Part shown: piece after piece, positions 17,487-27,557 of the stretch
How positions within the stretch are numbered: the first letter of the stretch is position 1
Layout: every line of letters starts with the position of its first letter
Source of the DNA: Nocardiopsis mwathae
GTDB taxonomy: Bacteria; Actinomycetota; Actinomycetes; Streptosporangiales; Streptosporangiaceae
Direction: 5' to 3'
DNA length: 64,000 bases
NCBI RefSeq assembly: GCF_014201195.1
Contig: NZ_JACHDS010000001.1
Span: 4,340,001 to 4,404,000 of the forward strand
Made by a program: the position numbers and the translations under genes
The notes under the pieces: generated by a model
What the model was told of the DNA's origin: nothing
Seen by the model: the letters and a program-made list of their open reading frames with translations, nothing else
Databases searched by the model: none

Positions 17487-18493
17487 CACTGGCCCCCGCC
17501 CGTCTCGGTGGCGCCGGCGGAGGCGGCTTCGGCGAGCTTCGCCTCGACCTCCTCCTGGGTGGGCATGGCATCGGAGCAGGAGAGCCGGGAGGCCACGATC
17601 GCCCCGGCCGCGTTGCAGAAGCGCATCAGGTACTCGGTGTCCCATCCGGAGAGCAGGCCGTGGCAGAGCGCGCCGCCGAAGGCGTCGCCGGCGCCCAGCC
17701 CGTTGACCACGTCGACCGGGACGGGCGGAACCGCCACCTCGCCGGTGCCGTCCACGGCCAGCACGCCCTTGGGGCCCTGCTTGACGATGGCCAGGTCGAT
17801 TCCGAGCTCGCGGGCGGCCGCGGCGGCCGACCGGGGGTCGGTGTGCCCGACGGCGGTGTCCCACTCGTCGAGGTTGCCCGCGGCGACGGTGGCGTAGGGC
17901 AGGGCCTGGCCGACGACCTCGCGGGCCTCGGCGCGCGAGGTCCAGAACATCGGCCGGTAGTCCAGGTCGATGATGGTGATGCCGCGCTTGTCCCGGGCCT
18001 TGAGCGCCTCAAGGGTTGCGGAGCGACTGGGCTCTTGGCACAGCCCGGTGACGGTGACCCAGAAGATGTCGGCGTCCCGGATGGCGTCGTAGTCGAGCTC
18101 GGCGGCGTCGATCTCCAGGTCGGCGGCCTTGGGGTCGCGGCCGTAGAAGTAGAGGGGGAAGTCGTCGGGCGGGAAGATCTCGCAGAAGGTCACCGGGGTG
18201 GGACGGCCGGGGACGGCGCCGACGAAGCGGTCGTCCACGCCGAAGCCGCGCAGCGCGGTGCGCACGAAGGCGCCGAAGGGGTCCTCGCCGGTGCGGGTGA
18301 TCAGGGCCGCGTCGCGCCCATAGCGGGCGGCGGCCACGGCGACGTTGGTGGGGCTGCCCCCGAGGAACTTGCCGAAGGACCGCACCCGATCCAGCCCGAC
18401 ACCCACCTGCTCGGGGTAGATGTCGACGCCCACGCGGCCCATCGTGACGACCTCGAATCGGCCATCGGTGTGCCGGCGGTCACTGGGTTTCAC
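17486..18493 (-). CDS. iolC: 5-dehydro-2-deoxygluconokinase (PfkB family)
   Basis: This 335-aa ribokinase-fold sugar kinase has an N-terminal GGSPTNVAVAAARYG substrate motif and the C-terminal NGLGAGDAFGGAL motif, whose Asp is the catalytic base. In the pathway it phosphorylates 2-deoxy-5-keto-gluconate before aldol cleavage. The GTG start at 18493 has GGAGG 5 nt upstream. Its stop overlaps the aldolase start, as expected for consecutive steps. Confidence 0.9.
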   Translation of the reverse strand: MKPSDRRHTDGRFEVVTMGRVGVDIYPEQVGVGLDRVRSFGKFLGGSPTNVAVAAARYGRDAALITRTGEDPFGAFVRTALRGFGVDDRFVGAVPGRPTPVTFCEIFPPDDFPLYFYGRDPKAADLEIDAAELDYDAIRDADIFWVTVTGLCQEPSRSATLEALKARDKRGITIIDLDYRPMFWTSRAEAREVVGQALPYATVAAGNLDEWDTAVGHTDPRSAAAAARELGIDLAIVKQGPKGVLAVDGTGEVAVPPVPVDVVNGLGAGDAFGGALCHGLLSGWDTEYLMRFCNAAGAIVASRLSCSDAMPTQEEVEAKLAEAASAGATETGGGQ

Positions 18494-18572
18494 TCGAACC
18501 TCCGAAGGTAGAAGGTGGCAGGCGGCCAGCTGCCCTTGTTCGCTCGTCCGGCCCGTGTCGGGATCGGGGCGG

Positions 18573-19583
18573 CTAGGGCTCGGGGCGGACCTCGGCGACC
18601 CGCACCGGCCGCCCCTCGCGCATGGACTTGTCGGCGGCGTCGGCCACGAGCACGGCCTCCAGCGCGTCGGCCACCGTGCAGGGGCTCTCGCCCTTGTTCG
18701 CGACCATCTCGATGAAGGCCCCGATCTCCGCCTCGTAGGCGGGGGTGAACCGGGACCAGAACTCCTGCCAGGGCTCGCCCGCCGGGAAGCCGACGCCGGG
18801 CTCGGCGGAGACCAGCGGCGCGCGCTCGTCCAGGCCGACGGCGATGGTGCCGCGCGAGCCGGCCAGCTCCATGCGGACGTCGTACCCACCGCCGTTGTAG
18901 CGGGACCCCTGCAGGGTGACCATGGTTCCGTCGTCCATACGCAGCACAGCGGCGGTGGTGTCCACGTCTCCGGCCTCGGCGAAGTAGGCGGCGCCGCGGT
19001 TGGCACCGTAGGCGTGCACCTCGTCGACCTCGCGGCCGGTCACCCAGCGCAGGATGTCGAAGTCGTGCACGTGGCAGTCGCGGAAGATGCCGCCGGAGGT
19101 GGGGATATAGGCGGCGGGCGGGGGCGCGGCGTCGCAGGTGACGGCGTGGACGCGGTGCAGTTCGCCGAGTTCGCCGTCGCGCAGCGCCTGGCGGGCGCGG
19201 GTGTATCCGGCGTCGAACCGGCGCATGAACCCGATGTGCACGGGGATGCCGCTCTTCTCGACCTCCTGGAGGACGTCGACGGTCCCGGGGACGTCGGGCG
19301 CCACCGGCTTCTCGCAGAAGACCGGGATCCCGGCGCGGACCCCGGCGAGGATGAGCTCCGGGTGGGCCGACGTGGCGGCGGTGATGACGAGTCCGTCGAC
19401 GGCGCCGGGGGCCAGCAGGGTGGCGATGTCGCCCGCGGTGTGGGCGCCGACGCGCCCGGCGACCTCGCGGGCGCGGTCTCCGTCGGCGTCGGCGAGTAGG
19501 AGCTCGGAGACTTCGGGTCGCGCCGCGATCGCGGCGGCGTGGGAGGCTCCGATCCGGCCGGTGCCGACGAGTCCGATCCGCAT
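18573..19583 (-). CDS. iolG: Inositol 2-dehydrogenase (Gfo/Idh/MocA), first gene of the iol operon
   Basis: This 336-aa NAD-dependent oxidoreductase begins MRIGLVGTGRIG and has CEKPVAPD with the catalytic Lys. DCHVHDFDILRW supplies the downstream Asp/His. The ATG at 19583 was chosen because AGGAGG lies 6 nt upstream; an ATG two codons earlier overlaps that site. It oxidises myo-inositol to 2-keto-myo-inositol and is the first gene behind the regulated promoter. It is clearly distinct from the second Gfo/Idh/MocA protein at 7037. Confidence 0.85.
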   Translation of the reverse strand: MRIGLVGTGRIGASHAAAIAARPEVSELLLADADGDRAREVAGRVGAHTAGDIATLLAPGAVDGLVITAATSAHPELILAGVRAGIPVFCEKPVAPDVPGTVDVLQEVEKSGIPVHIGFMRRFDAGYTRARQALRDGELGELHRVHAVTCDAAPPPAAYIPTSGGIFRDCHVHDFDILRWVTGREVDEVHAYGANRGAAYFAEAGDVDTTAAVLRMDDGTMVTLQGSRYNGGGYDVRMELAGSRGTIAVGLDERAPLVSAEPGVGFPAGEPWQEFWSRFTPAYEAEIGAFIEMVANKGESPCTVADALEAVLVADAADKSMREGRPVRVAEVRPEP

Positions 19584-19649
19584 GCCCATCCTCCTTGGAG
19601 TTGATGCAGGTAACAGGGGGTTGTTCCGTGGGTCACAGCCCTGAGAGTG

Positions 19650-19694
19650 TTTGTACGCCCGACGTGAAGATCTTGTCAATACTTTGTCTAGACA
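19650..19694 (-). promoter_or_regulatory. Inositol-operon promoter with HutC/GntR-type operator
   Basis: Leftward, TTGACA (19674-19679) and TACAAA (19650-19655) form a sigma-A-like promoter with an 18-bp spacer. Immediately upstream lies the perfect palindrome TGTCTAGACA (19685-19694). Its core GTCTAGAC is the core seen in HutC-subfamily sites such as the DasR-responsive element. The divergent GntR/HutC gene at 19831 is the obvious candidate to bind it and control both directions. Confidence 0.7.
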
Positions 19695-19830
19695 TATGGA
19701 CGTCGTAATCTCAACGCAACATGTCGAATACGTAGACTGGTGGGAGCTTCCGCGACCGAGCGCGCGTAAGTAAAAGATCCTCCGACCACCCCGCAGGCCC
19801 CATCCGGAGAACCCAGGAGAACGGAGTCGC

Positions 19831-20571
19831 GTGTCAGAGTCGCCCCTGTCGATCCCCCTCGACCGCAGCAGCCCCGTGCCGCTGTACTTCCAGGTCGCCC
19901 AGCAGCTGGAGCAGCGCATCCAGGCCGGTGAGATGCCGGCCGGGACACGGCTGGAGAACGAGGTCGTACTCGCCGGGAGACTGGGCCTCTCGCGCCCCAC
20001 GCTGCGCCGCGCCATCGAGTACCTGGTCGACCGCGGCCTGCTGGTCCGCAAGCGCGGCGTGGGCACCCAGGTGGTCACCCCCCGGGTACGCCGCCCCGTC
20101 GAGCTGTCGAGCCTGTACGACGACCTGGACCAGGCCGGCCAGCGGCCCCGCACCGAGGTGCTCGACCTCAGCGTCGGCCCGGCCCCCGACGCGGTCGCCG
20201 GGATCCTGGAGGTCGCCCCCGGAACCGACATCTACCGCCTGGAACGGCTCCGCTACGCGGGCGACGAGCCGCTGGCGCTCATGCACAACTACCTGACACT
20301 GGACCGGGTGGAGCTGACCCGGGAGAAGCTCGCCGATACCGGCCTGTACCAGCTGCTGCGGGCGGCGGGGGTGACCCTGAAGATGGCGTCGCAGAGCATC
20401 GGCGCCCGCGGCGCCACCCCGGCCGAGGCCCGCGTCCTCGGCGAATCCCGCGGCGCCCCCCTGCTCACCATGGACCGAACCGCCTACGACGACATCGGCC
20501 GCGTCGTCGAGGTCGGCTCCCATGTCTACCGCGCGTCCCGCTACTCCTTCGAACTCACCCTCACGGCCTGA
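19831..20571 (+). CDS. GntR-family (HutC/UTRA) regulator of the inositol operon
   Basis: This 246-aa regulator has an N-terminal winged helix (RLGLSRPTLRRAIEYLVDRGLL, broken by the family pattern, about residues 50-71) and a C-terminal UTRA ligand-binding domain ending YRASRYSFELT. It begins SIPLDRSSPVPLYFQVAQQL, the classic HutC start. The GTG start is tentative (AGGAGAACGGAG is just upstream). It is divergent from the 11-gene iol operon, with the palindrome TGTCTAGACA between them, so local repression relieved by an inositol-pathway ligand is the natural model. Confidence 0.88.
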   Translation: MSESPLSIPLDRSSPVPLYFQVAQQLEQRIQAGEMPAGTRLENEVVLAGRLGLSRPTLRRAIEYLVDRGLLVRKRGVGTQVVTPRVRRPVELSSLYDDLDQAGQRPRTEVLDLSVGPAPDAVAGILEVAPGTDIYRLERLRYAGDEPLALMHNYLTLDRVELTREKLADTGLYQLLRAAGVTLKMASQSIGARGATPAEARVLGESRGAPLLTMDRTAYDDIGRVVEVGSHVYRASRYSFELTLTA

Positions 20572-20589
20572 CCCAACGCGAAAACCCCC

Positions 20590-20616
20590 GTTGATCTCGG
20601 GACTATCGACCGAATA
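20590..20616. repeat. Half copy of palindromic repeat family A
   Basis: CCGTTGATCTCGGG and then CTATCGACCGAAT match one arm of the palindromes at 21773 and 54940. The second arm is missing, and the 5'-truncated YcaQ-like fragment starts here instead. Confidence 0.65.
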
Positions 20617-21194
20617 CTCGCCGGCTGCGTCAAGTCGGGAGTGCGACCACGCCTCACACCACCGGCTCCGGAGCGACCGGCTCGGCCCGCCGCTGGCTGG
20701 CCGCCTTCGGCCCCGCGACGCGCGACGACCTCAAGTGGTGGACGGGGTGGACCGTCGCCGCCACCAGCAGGGCGCTGGCCGACGCCGGCGCGGTCGACGT
20801 CGACCTCGACGAGGGCGTCGGCTACGCGCTCCCCGACGACGTGGAGACCGCGTACACCGAGCCCACCCCGGCCGCCGCCCTCCTGCCCGGCCTGGACCCG
20901 ACGTCCATGGGGTGGAAGCACCGCGACTTCTACCTCGACCCCGACCACCGCCCCGCCCTGTTCGACCGGATGGGCGACATCGGCCCCACGGTCTGGTGGC
21001 GCGGCCGCATCGTCGGCGGGTGGGCGCAGCGCCGCGACGGCACCGTCAACTGGCGGTCGCTGCCCGGCGCCGGCCTCGGCCGGGAAGCACGGACCGCGAT
21101 CGACGCGGAGGCCGACCGCCTCACCGCCTGGCTCGGCGACGCCCGCGTCACCCCCGCCTACCGGACCCCGCTGGAACGCGAACTGGCCGGGTGA
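20595..21194 (+). pseudogene. 5'-truncated YcaQ-like winged-helix protein remnant
   Basis: In this frame the sequence reads RRWLAAFGPATRDDLKWWTG, then continues to GWKHRDFYLDPDH, WWRGRIVGGWAQRRDG and a normal-looking end at ELAG. This is the C-terminal half (about 190 aa) of HTH_42/YcaQ-type winged-helix proteins, which normally have about 350-400 aa. No start codon with a ribosome site precedes it. The N-terminal DNA-binding half is gone, and the frame begins inside a half palindromic repeat that abuts the regulator. A GTG at 20841 could start a 117-aa product, but a decayed gene is more likely. Confidence 0.7.
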
Positions 21195-21240
21195 GACCGC
21201 GGCCGCAGACCGGGCGGACAACGGGGGTAGGAATCCGGCC

Positions 21241-21777
21241 ATGGAGACCAACCACCGGTACGTGTTCGCGCTCCGGGCGGCCAAGTCGGCCGTCCTGGCG
21301 TCGGTATCGCTCTTCTGCCTGCTCATCGTCTTCGGCAACGTCACCGACTACTGGGTCAACTTCGAGTTCGTCGCCCGGGTGCTGTCCATGGACGGGCGCA
21401 TCGAGGACCTGGCCGCGGCCAGCAACATCGACTACCGGGCCGTCACCGCGCCCGCGTTGCACCACGCCGCCTACGCCCTGATCATCGCCGTCGAGCTGTT
21501 CGTGGCCGTGGCCTGCGGTATCGGCGCGTGGCGCACCGCACGCGCGGCCAGGGGCGACGACGCCGCGTTCGACGCCGCCAAGACCTGGGGGATCATCGGG
21601 CTGACCGCCGGGATCCTGCTGTGGTTCACCGGCTTCCAGGCGATCGGCGGCGAGTGGTTCGGCATGTGGATGAGCGAGGCGTGGAACGGCCTCCCGGCAG
21701 CCGACCGGATCACCACGTTCTTCCTCGGCGCGCTCATCTTCCTCTCACTGCGCAACGACCACCACATCCCTCGTTGA
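21241..21777 (+). CDS. DUF2165 family small integral membrane protein
   Basis: This 178-aa protein has about four hydrophobic segments (around residues 16-32, 77-95, 121-141, 155-170). It matches the DUF2165 pattern with FGNVTDYWVNFEFV after the first helix and TWGIIGLTAGILLWF in the third. No enzymatic residues are evident; function unknown. The ATG at 21241 has AGGA upstream. Its stop codon TGA lies inside the first arm of a palindromic repeat, so that element overlaps the coding end. Confidence 0.8.
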   Translation: METNHRYVFALRAAKSAVLASVSLFCLLIVFGNVTDYWVNFEFVARVLSMDGRIEDLAAASNIDYRAVTAPALHHAAYALIIAVELFVAVACGIGAWRTARAARGDDAAFDAAKTWGIIGLTAGILLWFTGFQAIGGEWFGMWMSEAWNGLPAADRITTFFLGALIFLSLRNDHHIPR

Positions 21778-21834
21778 TCTCGGGGATATCGGGGTCTCAG
21801 CGGCGATTTTCACCCCGATATCTCCGAGATCGAC
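21773..21834. repeat. Palindromic repeat family A, full copy
   Basis: Arms of about 23 bp (GTTGATCTCGGGGATATCGG and its near complement ending GAGATCGAC) flank a loop of about 16 nt. The left arm includes the DUF2165 stop codon. The element separates two convergent genes and may double as terminator. A related copy lies at 54940 and a half copy at 20590. Confidence 0.75.
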
Positions 21835-21850
21835 GGGAGAGGGGGCCGGA

Positions 21851-22885
21851 TCAGCGCGTCCGGAAGCGGAGGCGGCGGGCGCGGTGGCGCAGGCGGCGCG
21901 AGGAGGCGTCGCGGGCCAGCAGGGAGGCGCCGATGAGGCCGGCCTCGTTGCCCAGTTCGGCGCGGACGATGCGGGCCTCGGGACGGTAGCCGCGCCCGGC
22001 CAGTTGGCGGCGGAAGGCGGTACGGGCGGGACCCAGCAGCAGCTCGCCGCAGTCCGAGACGCCGCCGCCGATGATGAACAACTCCGGGTCGAAGGCCGCG
22101 GCGAGGTTGGCCAGGCCGGTGCCCAGCCAGCCCCCGGCATCCTCCAGGAGTTCCACGCACGCACGGTCGCCGTCGCGGGCCAAGTCGCTCACCAGCGGTC
22201 CGGTGATCAGCCCCGGGTCGCCGCCGACCGCGTGGATCAGGCCCCGCGCCACCGGCGAATCGGCCGCGGCCAGCTCGCGGGCGTCGCGCGTCACCGCGTT
22301 GCCGCTGGCGTACTGCTCCCAGCAGCCCCGGTTGCCGCACTCGCAGCGGTGCCCGCCCGGCACCACCGTCATGTGCCCGAACTCCCCGGCGATGCCGTAG
22401 CGGCCGCGGTGCAGCGTGCCGTCGAGGATGATGGCGCCGCCGATTCCGGTGCCGAGGTTGACCACGATGATGTCGTCGACACCCCGCCCCGCGCCCACGC
22501 GTGACTCGGCCCAGGCCGAGGCGTTGGCGTCGTTCTCCACGACGACGGGCAGCTCCAAGCGCGCCGTCAGCGCCTCGCGCAGCGGCTCCCTGCGCCAGGC
22601 CAGGTGCGGAGCGAACAGCACGCTGGCCCGCTGCTCGTCGACGAACCCGGCGGCGCCCACACCCACGGCGTGCACGGGGTGGTCGCGGCGCAGCTCCTCG
22701 ACGAGGGAGGCGATGGTGTCCTCGACGACCTTAGGGCTCTTGCTCTTGTCGGGCGTCTCGGTACGCAGCCGGGCCAGGACCCGGCCCGACGGATTGACGA
22801 CGCCCGCGGCGACCTTGGTCCCGCCGATGTCGATGCCGATCGTGAGCCCGCGGACCTGTCGACCGGTTCGCCTGGAGAATGCCAT
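21851..22885 (-). CDS. ROK-family sugar kinase (glucokinase-like)
   Basis: This 344-aa ROK protein has the phosphate motif DIGGTK (19-24), catalytic Asp119 in ENDANA, and the zinc site His171 with CxCGxxGCxE (Cys181, Cys183, Cys188, Glu190). All are intact, so it is an active hexokinase-type enzyme, most likely ATP- or polyphosphate-dependent glucokinase. There is no N-terminal helix-turn-helix, so it is not a ROK repressor. The C-terminus is arginine-rich (last 20 residues). The best start is the ATG at 22885, though a downstream GTG before GLTIGIDIGG is possible. Confidence 0.87.
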   Translation of the reverse strand: MAFSRRTGRQVRGLTIGIDIGGTKVAAGVVNPSGRVLARLRTETPDKSKSPKVVEDTIASLVEELRRDHPVHAVGVGAAGFVDEQRASVLFAPHLAWRREPLREALTARLELPVVVENDANASAWAESRVGAGRGVDDIIVVNLGTGIGGAIILDGTLHRGRYGIAGEFGHMTVVPGGHRCECGNRGCWEQYASGNAVTRDARELAAADSPVARGLIHAVGGDPGLITGPLVSDLARDGDRACVELLEDAGGWLGTGLANLAAAFDPELFIIGGGVSDCGELLLGPARTAFRRQLAGRGYRPEARIVRAELGNEAGLIGASLLARDASSRRLRHRARRLRFRTR

Positions 22886-22945
22886 AACCAGCCCACCCTA
22901 TCGATGCCGCGCCCGCTCGGCGCCGACCCGCGCCCCGACGCGTCG

Positions 22946-22979
22946 GCGGCCCCGGCCCCCGTTGAGGGGCCGGGGCCGC
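22946..22979 (-). terminator. Terminator downstream of kamA
   Basis: A 14-bp perfect GC stem (GCGGCCCCGGCCCC and its complement) with a 6-nt loop begins about 47 bp beyond the kamA stop. Confidence 0.65.
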
Positions 22980-23025
22980 ACGCCGTCCGGATCGGGCCCG
23001 CACGGGGCCGGGACCGCTCCGACCG

Positions 23026-24390
<1,365 letters not shown>

Positions 24391-24783
24391 GCGTCTCCTC
24401 TCATGACAGCCGACAGGCCGCCCAGGCGGGTCCACGGGGCGGCGCTGACACAGGGGCTCCGGCGTGTTCGCACGCCCGAGGACCACCCATAACGTGAACA
24501 ATGTGGTTAGAACTCATGCCCGGAGCGTGGCTAAGGCCCGGGCCAGCAAACGGACATACCCGATCTAGGGCGATACTTACCCACTTTACGAAGATAAACC
24601 GGTGACCTGGGTTTATCCGCACCCCCTGCAGGACATCCCCAGGGCTCGCGTAGCCTGGCCCCGGCGCGGCGGGGAGTCGGTGGTCCGGGGTGCCACCAGG
24701 GCATTCCGCCACCCCCGGCACCGGCGGGCCGATCGGACGGCACCTCCGCAGTGCGGTCCGAGAAGAGAGCGAGGAAGCGACTT
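24391..24783. other. Divergent kamA-plsX intergenic region
   Basis: About 390 bp with no credible gene. Mid-region (24540-24620) is less GC-rich and contains the inverted repeat GATAAACC-N9-GGTTTATC. Promoters for both genes should lie here. Confidence 0.4.
24593..24617. promoter_or_regulatory. Inverted repeat, candidate operator between kamA and plsX
   Basis: GATAAACC (24593-24600) and GGTTTATC (24610-24617) are perfect 8-bp arms separated by 9 bp. The element is AT-rich relative to its surroundings and lies between divergent genes, so a repressor site is plausible. No cognate regulator is adjacent. Confidence 0.45.
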
Positions 24784-25875
24784 TTGAGCGGCGGATCCCA
24801 GGCACGACGCTCCGAAACGCCGGTCATCGCGGTCGACGCCATGGGCGGCGACCACGCGCCCGGCGCGATCGTCCGGGGGGCGGTACGCGCGGTCCGCGAG
24901 CACGGGCTGCGGCTGATCCTGGTCGGCCGGAGCCGGGAGGTCGCGGCACTGCTCGCCGAGGAGGGCGCGACGCGGGAGATCCCGATCGCGCACGCCGAGG
25001 ACACCCTCGCCATGAACGAGGGCGCGCTGGCCGGCTGGCGCCGCCCGCGTTCCAGTGCCGCCGTGGCGTGCAAGCTCATCCGGCAGGGGGACGCCGCCGC
25101 ACTCGTGTCGGCGGGGTCGACGGGCGGGGTGGTGGCCACCTCCACGGTGCGGCTGCGCACCCAGCCCGGGGTGCTGCGCGCGGCCCTTGCCGTCGCTCTG
25201 CCGACGCGCCCGATGCCCACGATCCTGCTCGACGCGGGCGCCAACGCCGATGCCAAGCCGGAGATGCTGGTCCAGTTCGCCCATCTGGGGGCGGCCTACG
25301 CGCAGACGGGCTACGGGGTCGCCGACCCGCGCGTGGGGATGCTGACGATCGGCTCGGAACCGGGCAAGGGCAACAAGCTCGCGCGCAAGGCCGCCGAACT
25401 CCTCCACGCCACAGCGGCGGACACCTCCGCGGGCGCGCCCCGCCTGGACTTCCGCGGCAACATCGAGGGCCACGACCTGCTGTCCGGCGAGGTGGACGTA
25501 GTGGTCACCGACGGGTTCACCGGCAACGTCGCCCTGAAGTCGATCGAAGGGGCGGTCGGCTTCGCCTTCGACACCATCCAGGAGGCGCTGACCTCCAGCC
25601 GCCTCGCCAAGGCGGGCACGCTGCTGCAGCGGCGCGCCCTGCGCGAGCTGAGCGAGCGCTTCGACAGCGACACCTACGGCGGCGCGGTGCTACTGGGGCT
25701 CAACGGCACCGTGGTCATCGCCCACGGCGCCAGCAGCGCACGCGGCATCGAACGTGCCTGCCTGCTGGCGGCCGATCTGGCCGGCGGCCGGATCGTCGAC
25801 CAGGTGCGCCGCCGCCTGCACGCCCCCTCGCGCCCGCACGGTTGGCTGCACCGGCTCAGCCACGCCGACGAGTAG
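24784..25875 (+). CDS. plsX: Phosphate acyltransferase PlsX
   Basis: This 363-aa peripheral membrane enzyme converts acyl-ACP plus phosphate to acyl-phosphate, the donor for PlsY in phospholipid synthesis. It has VIAVDAMGGDHAPGAIVRGA at the N-terminus, ALVSAGSTGGVVATS, TILLDAGANADAKPEML and VDVVVTDGFTGNVALKS, all diagnostic of PlsX. TTG 24784 is preferred since GAGGA precedes it; a GTG at 24751 has no ribosome site. It stands alone here, without the rpmF or fab genes that often accompany plsX. Confidence 0.9.
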   Translation: MSGGSQARRSETPVIAVDAMGGDHAPGAIVRGAVRAVREHGLRLILVGRSREVAALLAEEGATREIPIAHAEDTLAMNEGALAGWRRPRSSAAVACKLIRQGDAAALVSAGSTGGVVATSTVRLRTQPGVLRAALAVALPTRPMPTILLDAGANADAKPEMLVQFAHLGAAYAQTGYGVADPRVGMLTIGSEPGKGNKLARKAAELLHATAADTSAGAPRLDFRGNIEGHDLLSGEVDVVVTDGFTGNVALKSIEGAVGFAFDTIQEALTSSRLAKAGTLLQRRALRELSERFDSDTYGGAVLLGLNGTVVIAHGASSARGIERACLLAADLAGGRIVDQVRRRLHAPSRPHGWLHRLSHADE

Positions 25876-25882
25876 CCGAGCA

Positions 25883-25927
25883 GGCGTACGGCGGCGCCGC
25901 CGGCCTTCGCCGGCGCCGCCGTACGCC
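25883..25927. terminator. Bidirectional terminator between plsX and the old yellow enzyme gene
   Basis: A long perfect stem (GGCGTACGGCGGCGCCG and its complement) lies between two convergent stop codons and would serve both genes. Confidence 0.8.
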
Positions 25928-25934
25928 CTTCGTG

Positions 25935-27041
25935 TCAGCCGCGGCGCCGGACGGCATGACCGTACTGGTCCGGCCAGCGCGGCTCGGCGCCGAGCTCGGC
26001 GGCGGCGCGCTGCGGCCAGTAGGGGTCGCGTAGCAGCTCGCGGCCGAGCAGGACGGCGTCGGCCCGGCCGGAGGCGACGATGTCCTCGGCCTGCCGCGGC
26101 TCGGTGATCAGGCCGACGGCGCCGGTCGCGAGCCCGGTCGCGTCGCGGACCTGGGCGGCGAAGGGGACCTGGTAGCCGGGCTCCACCGGGATCCGGGCGT
26201 CGGGCACCATGCCGCCGGTGGACACGTCGAGCAGGTCGACGCCGCGTGCCTGGAGTTCCTTGGCCAGCCGGACCGTGTCCTGCGCGGTCCAGCCGTCGCG
26301 GACGTCCTCGGGGTTCTCCGACAGCCAGTCCGTGGCAGAGGTCCGGAAGAACACCGGAAGGTGGTCGGGCCACACCTCGCGGACGGCCTCGACGACCTCC
26401 AGCGGGAACCGCAGGCGGTTCTCGAAGCTGCCGCCGTAGGCGTCGGTGCGGTGGTTGGCGGCCGGGGAGAGGAAGGAGTTGATCAGGTAGCCGTGGGCGC
26501 CGTGCACCTCCACCACGTCGAATCCGGCGGCCAGCGCGCGCCGGGCCGAGTCGGCGAAGTCGCGGACGAGCTCGCCGATCTCCGCCTCGGTCAGGGCGTG
26601 GGGATCGGGCAGGCCGGGGAACGCCTCGGCGGTGGGGCCGACGGTCCGCCAGCCGCCCTCGGGCCCGGGCAGGTGGCGGTCGCCCAGCCAGGGCTTGTCG
26701 GTCGAGGCCTTGCGTCCGGCGTGGGCGAGCTGAATGGCCGGCACCGACCCGTAGTCGCGGATGGCGGCGGTGACGCGGGCGAACGCGTGCTGCTGGCGGT
26801 CGTTCCACAGGCCCAGGTCCCACGGGCTGATGCGGCCGTCGGGCCGCACGCCCGTGGCCTCGACCATCACCAGTCCGGCGCCCCCGGCGGCGCGGGCGGC
26901 CAGGTGGGTGAGGTGGAAGTCCGTGGGGGCGCCGGTCTCCGGCCCCTCGGGGGCCGCCGAGTACATGCACATGGGGGACATCCAGACGCGGTTGGGGATG
27001 TCGAGCGACCGCAGGGTCACAGGGGTGAACAGCGCACTCAC
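25935..27041 (-). CDS. NADH:flavin oxidoreductase, YqjM/NamA-type old yellow enzyme
   Basis: This 368-aa FMN TIM-barrel ene-reductase has the YqjM-class Cys25 in MSPMCMYSA, AIQLAHAGRKAS and the HGAHGYLINSFLSPAANHRTD segment with substrate and FMN ligands. These enzymes reduce activated C=C bonds and respond to electrophile or oxidative stress. It is divergently transcribed from an ArsR-type repressor gene, with a perfect inverted repeat between the starts, so induction by a reactive compound is likely. Confidence 0.9.
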   Translation of the reverse strand: MSALFTPVTLRSLDIPNRVWMSPMCMYSAAPEGPETGAPTDFHLTHLAARAAGGAGLVMVEATGVRPDGRISPWDLGLWNDRQQHAFARVTAAIRDYGSVPAIQLAHAGRKASTDKPWLGDRHLPGPEGGWRTVGPTAEAFPGLPDPHALTEAEIGELVRDFADSARRALAAGFDVVEVHGAHGYLINSFLSPAANHRTDAYGGSFENRLRFPLEVVEAVREVWPDHLPVFFRTSATDWLSENPEDVRDGWTAQDTVRLAKELQARGVDLLDVSTGGMVPDARIPVEPGYQVPFAAQVRDATGLATGAVGLITEPRQAEDIVASGRADAVLLGRELLRDPYWPQRAAAELGAEPRWPDQYGHAVRRRG

Positions 27042-27093
27042 CGGTGGTCTCCTCGTTGCCAGGAATCAGGGCCGGCCCGGAGCGGCCGACGAC

Positions 27094-27115
27094 TAGTACG
27101 GTAAACGACGTACTA
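27094..27115. promoter_or_regulatory. Operator between the old yellow enzyme and ArsR genes
   Basis: TAGTACG and CGTACTA are perfect 7-bp arms separated by 8 bp in the divergent promoter region. Size and spacing suit an ArsR-type winged-helix dimer. Confidence 0.6.
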
Positions 27116-27182
27116 CGAGGCTTGTCAAACTACGACGCTATTCGTACTTTGTGCAGTGAGTCCCGACGCACGGAGGTCACCC

Positions 27183-27557
27183 ATGCCCACCCCCGACCGG
27201 ACCTCCGCGTCCGGCCGCCGGTCGGCCCATCCGAACCGGGAGGACATCCGGCTGGAGTCCGTGCTGCACGCGCTGGCCGACCCCATCCGGCTGCGCATCG
27301 TGAGCGAACTCGCGGACGGCCACACCGAGATGGCCTGCATCGCCTTCGACCTGCCGGTGAGCAAGTCGACGTGCACCCACCACTTCCGGGTGCTGCGCGA
27401 GGCGGGCGTCATCCGCCAGCACTACGAGGGAACGGCCCGCATGAGCCGACTACGCGCCGACGATCTGGAGGCGCTCTTCCCGGGCCTCCTCCCCGCGGTC
27501 CTGCAGGCCCACCGCCGCACCGCGGCACGGGCGGACCGGCCGCACCGGGCGGACTGA
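27183..27557 (+). CDS. ArsR-family winged-helix transcriptional regulator
   Basis: This 124-aa protein has the ArsR core VLHALADPIRLRIVSELADG followed by the recognition helix SKSTCTHHFRVLREAGVI. A Cys at about residue 51 and another within the recognition helix (STCTHH) are the only cysteines, and could sense thiol-reactive compounds. The ATG at 27183 has GGAGG 6 nt upstream. It is divergent from the ene-reductase gene, its likely target along with itself. Confidence 0.85.
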   Translation: MPTPDRTSASGRRSAHPNREDIRLESVLHALADPIRLRIVSELADGHTEMACIAFDLPVSKSTCTHHFRVLREAGVIRQHYEGTARMSRLRADDLEALFPGLLPAVLQAHRRTAARADRPHRAD

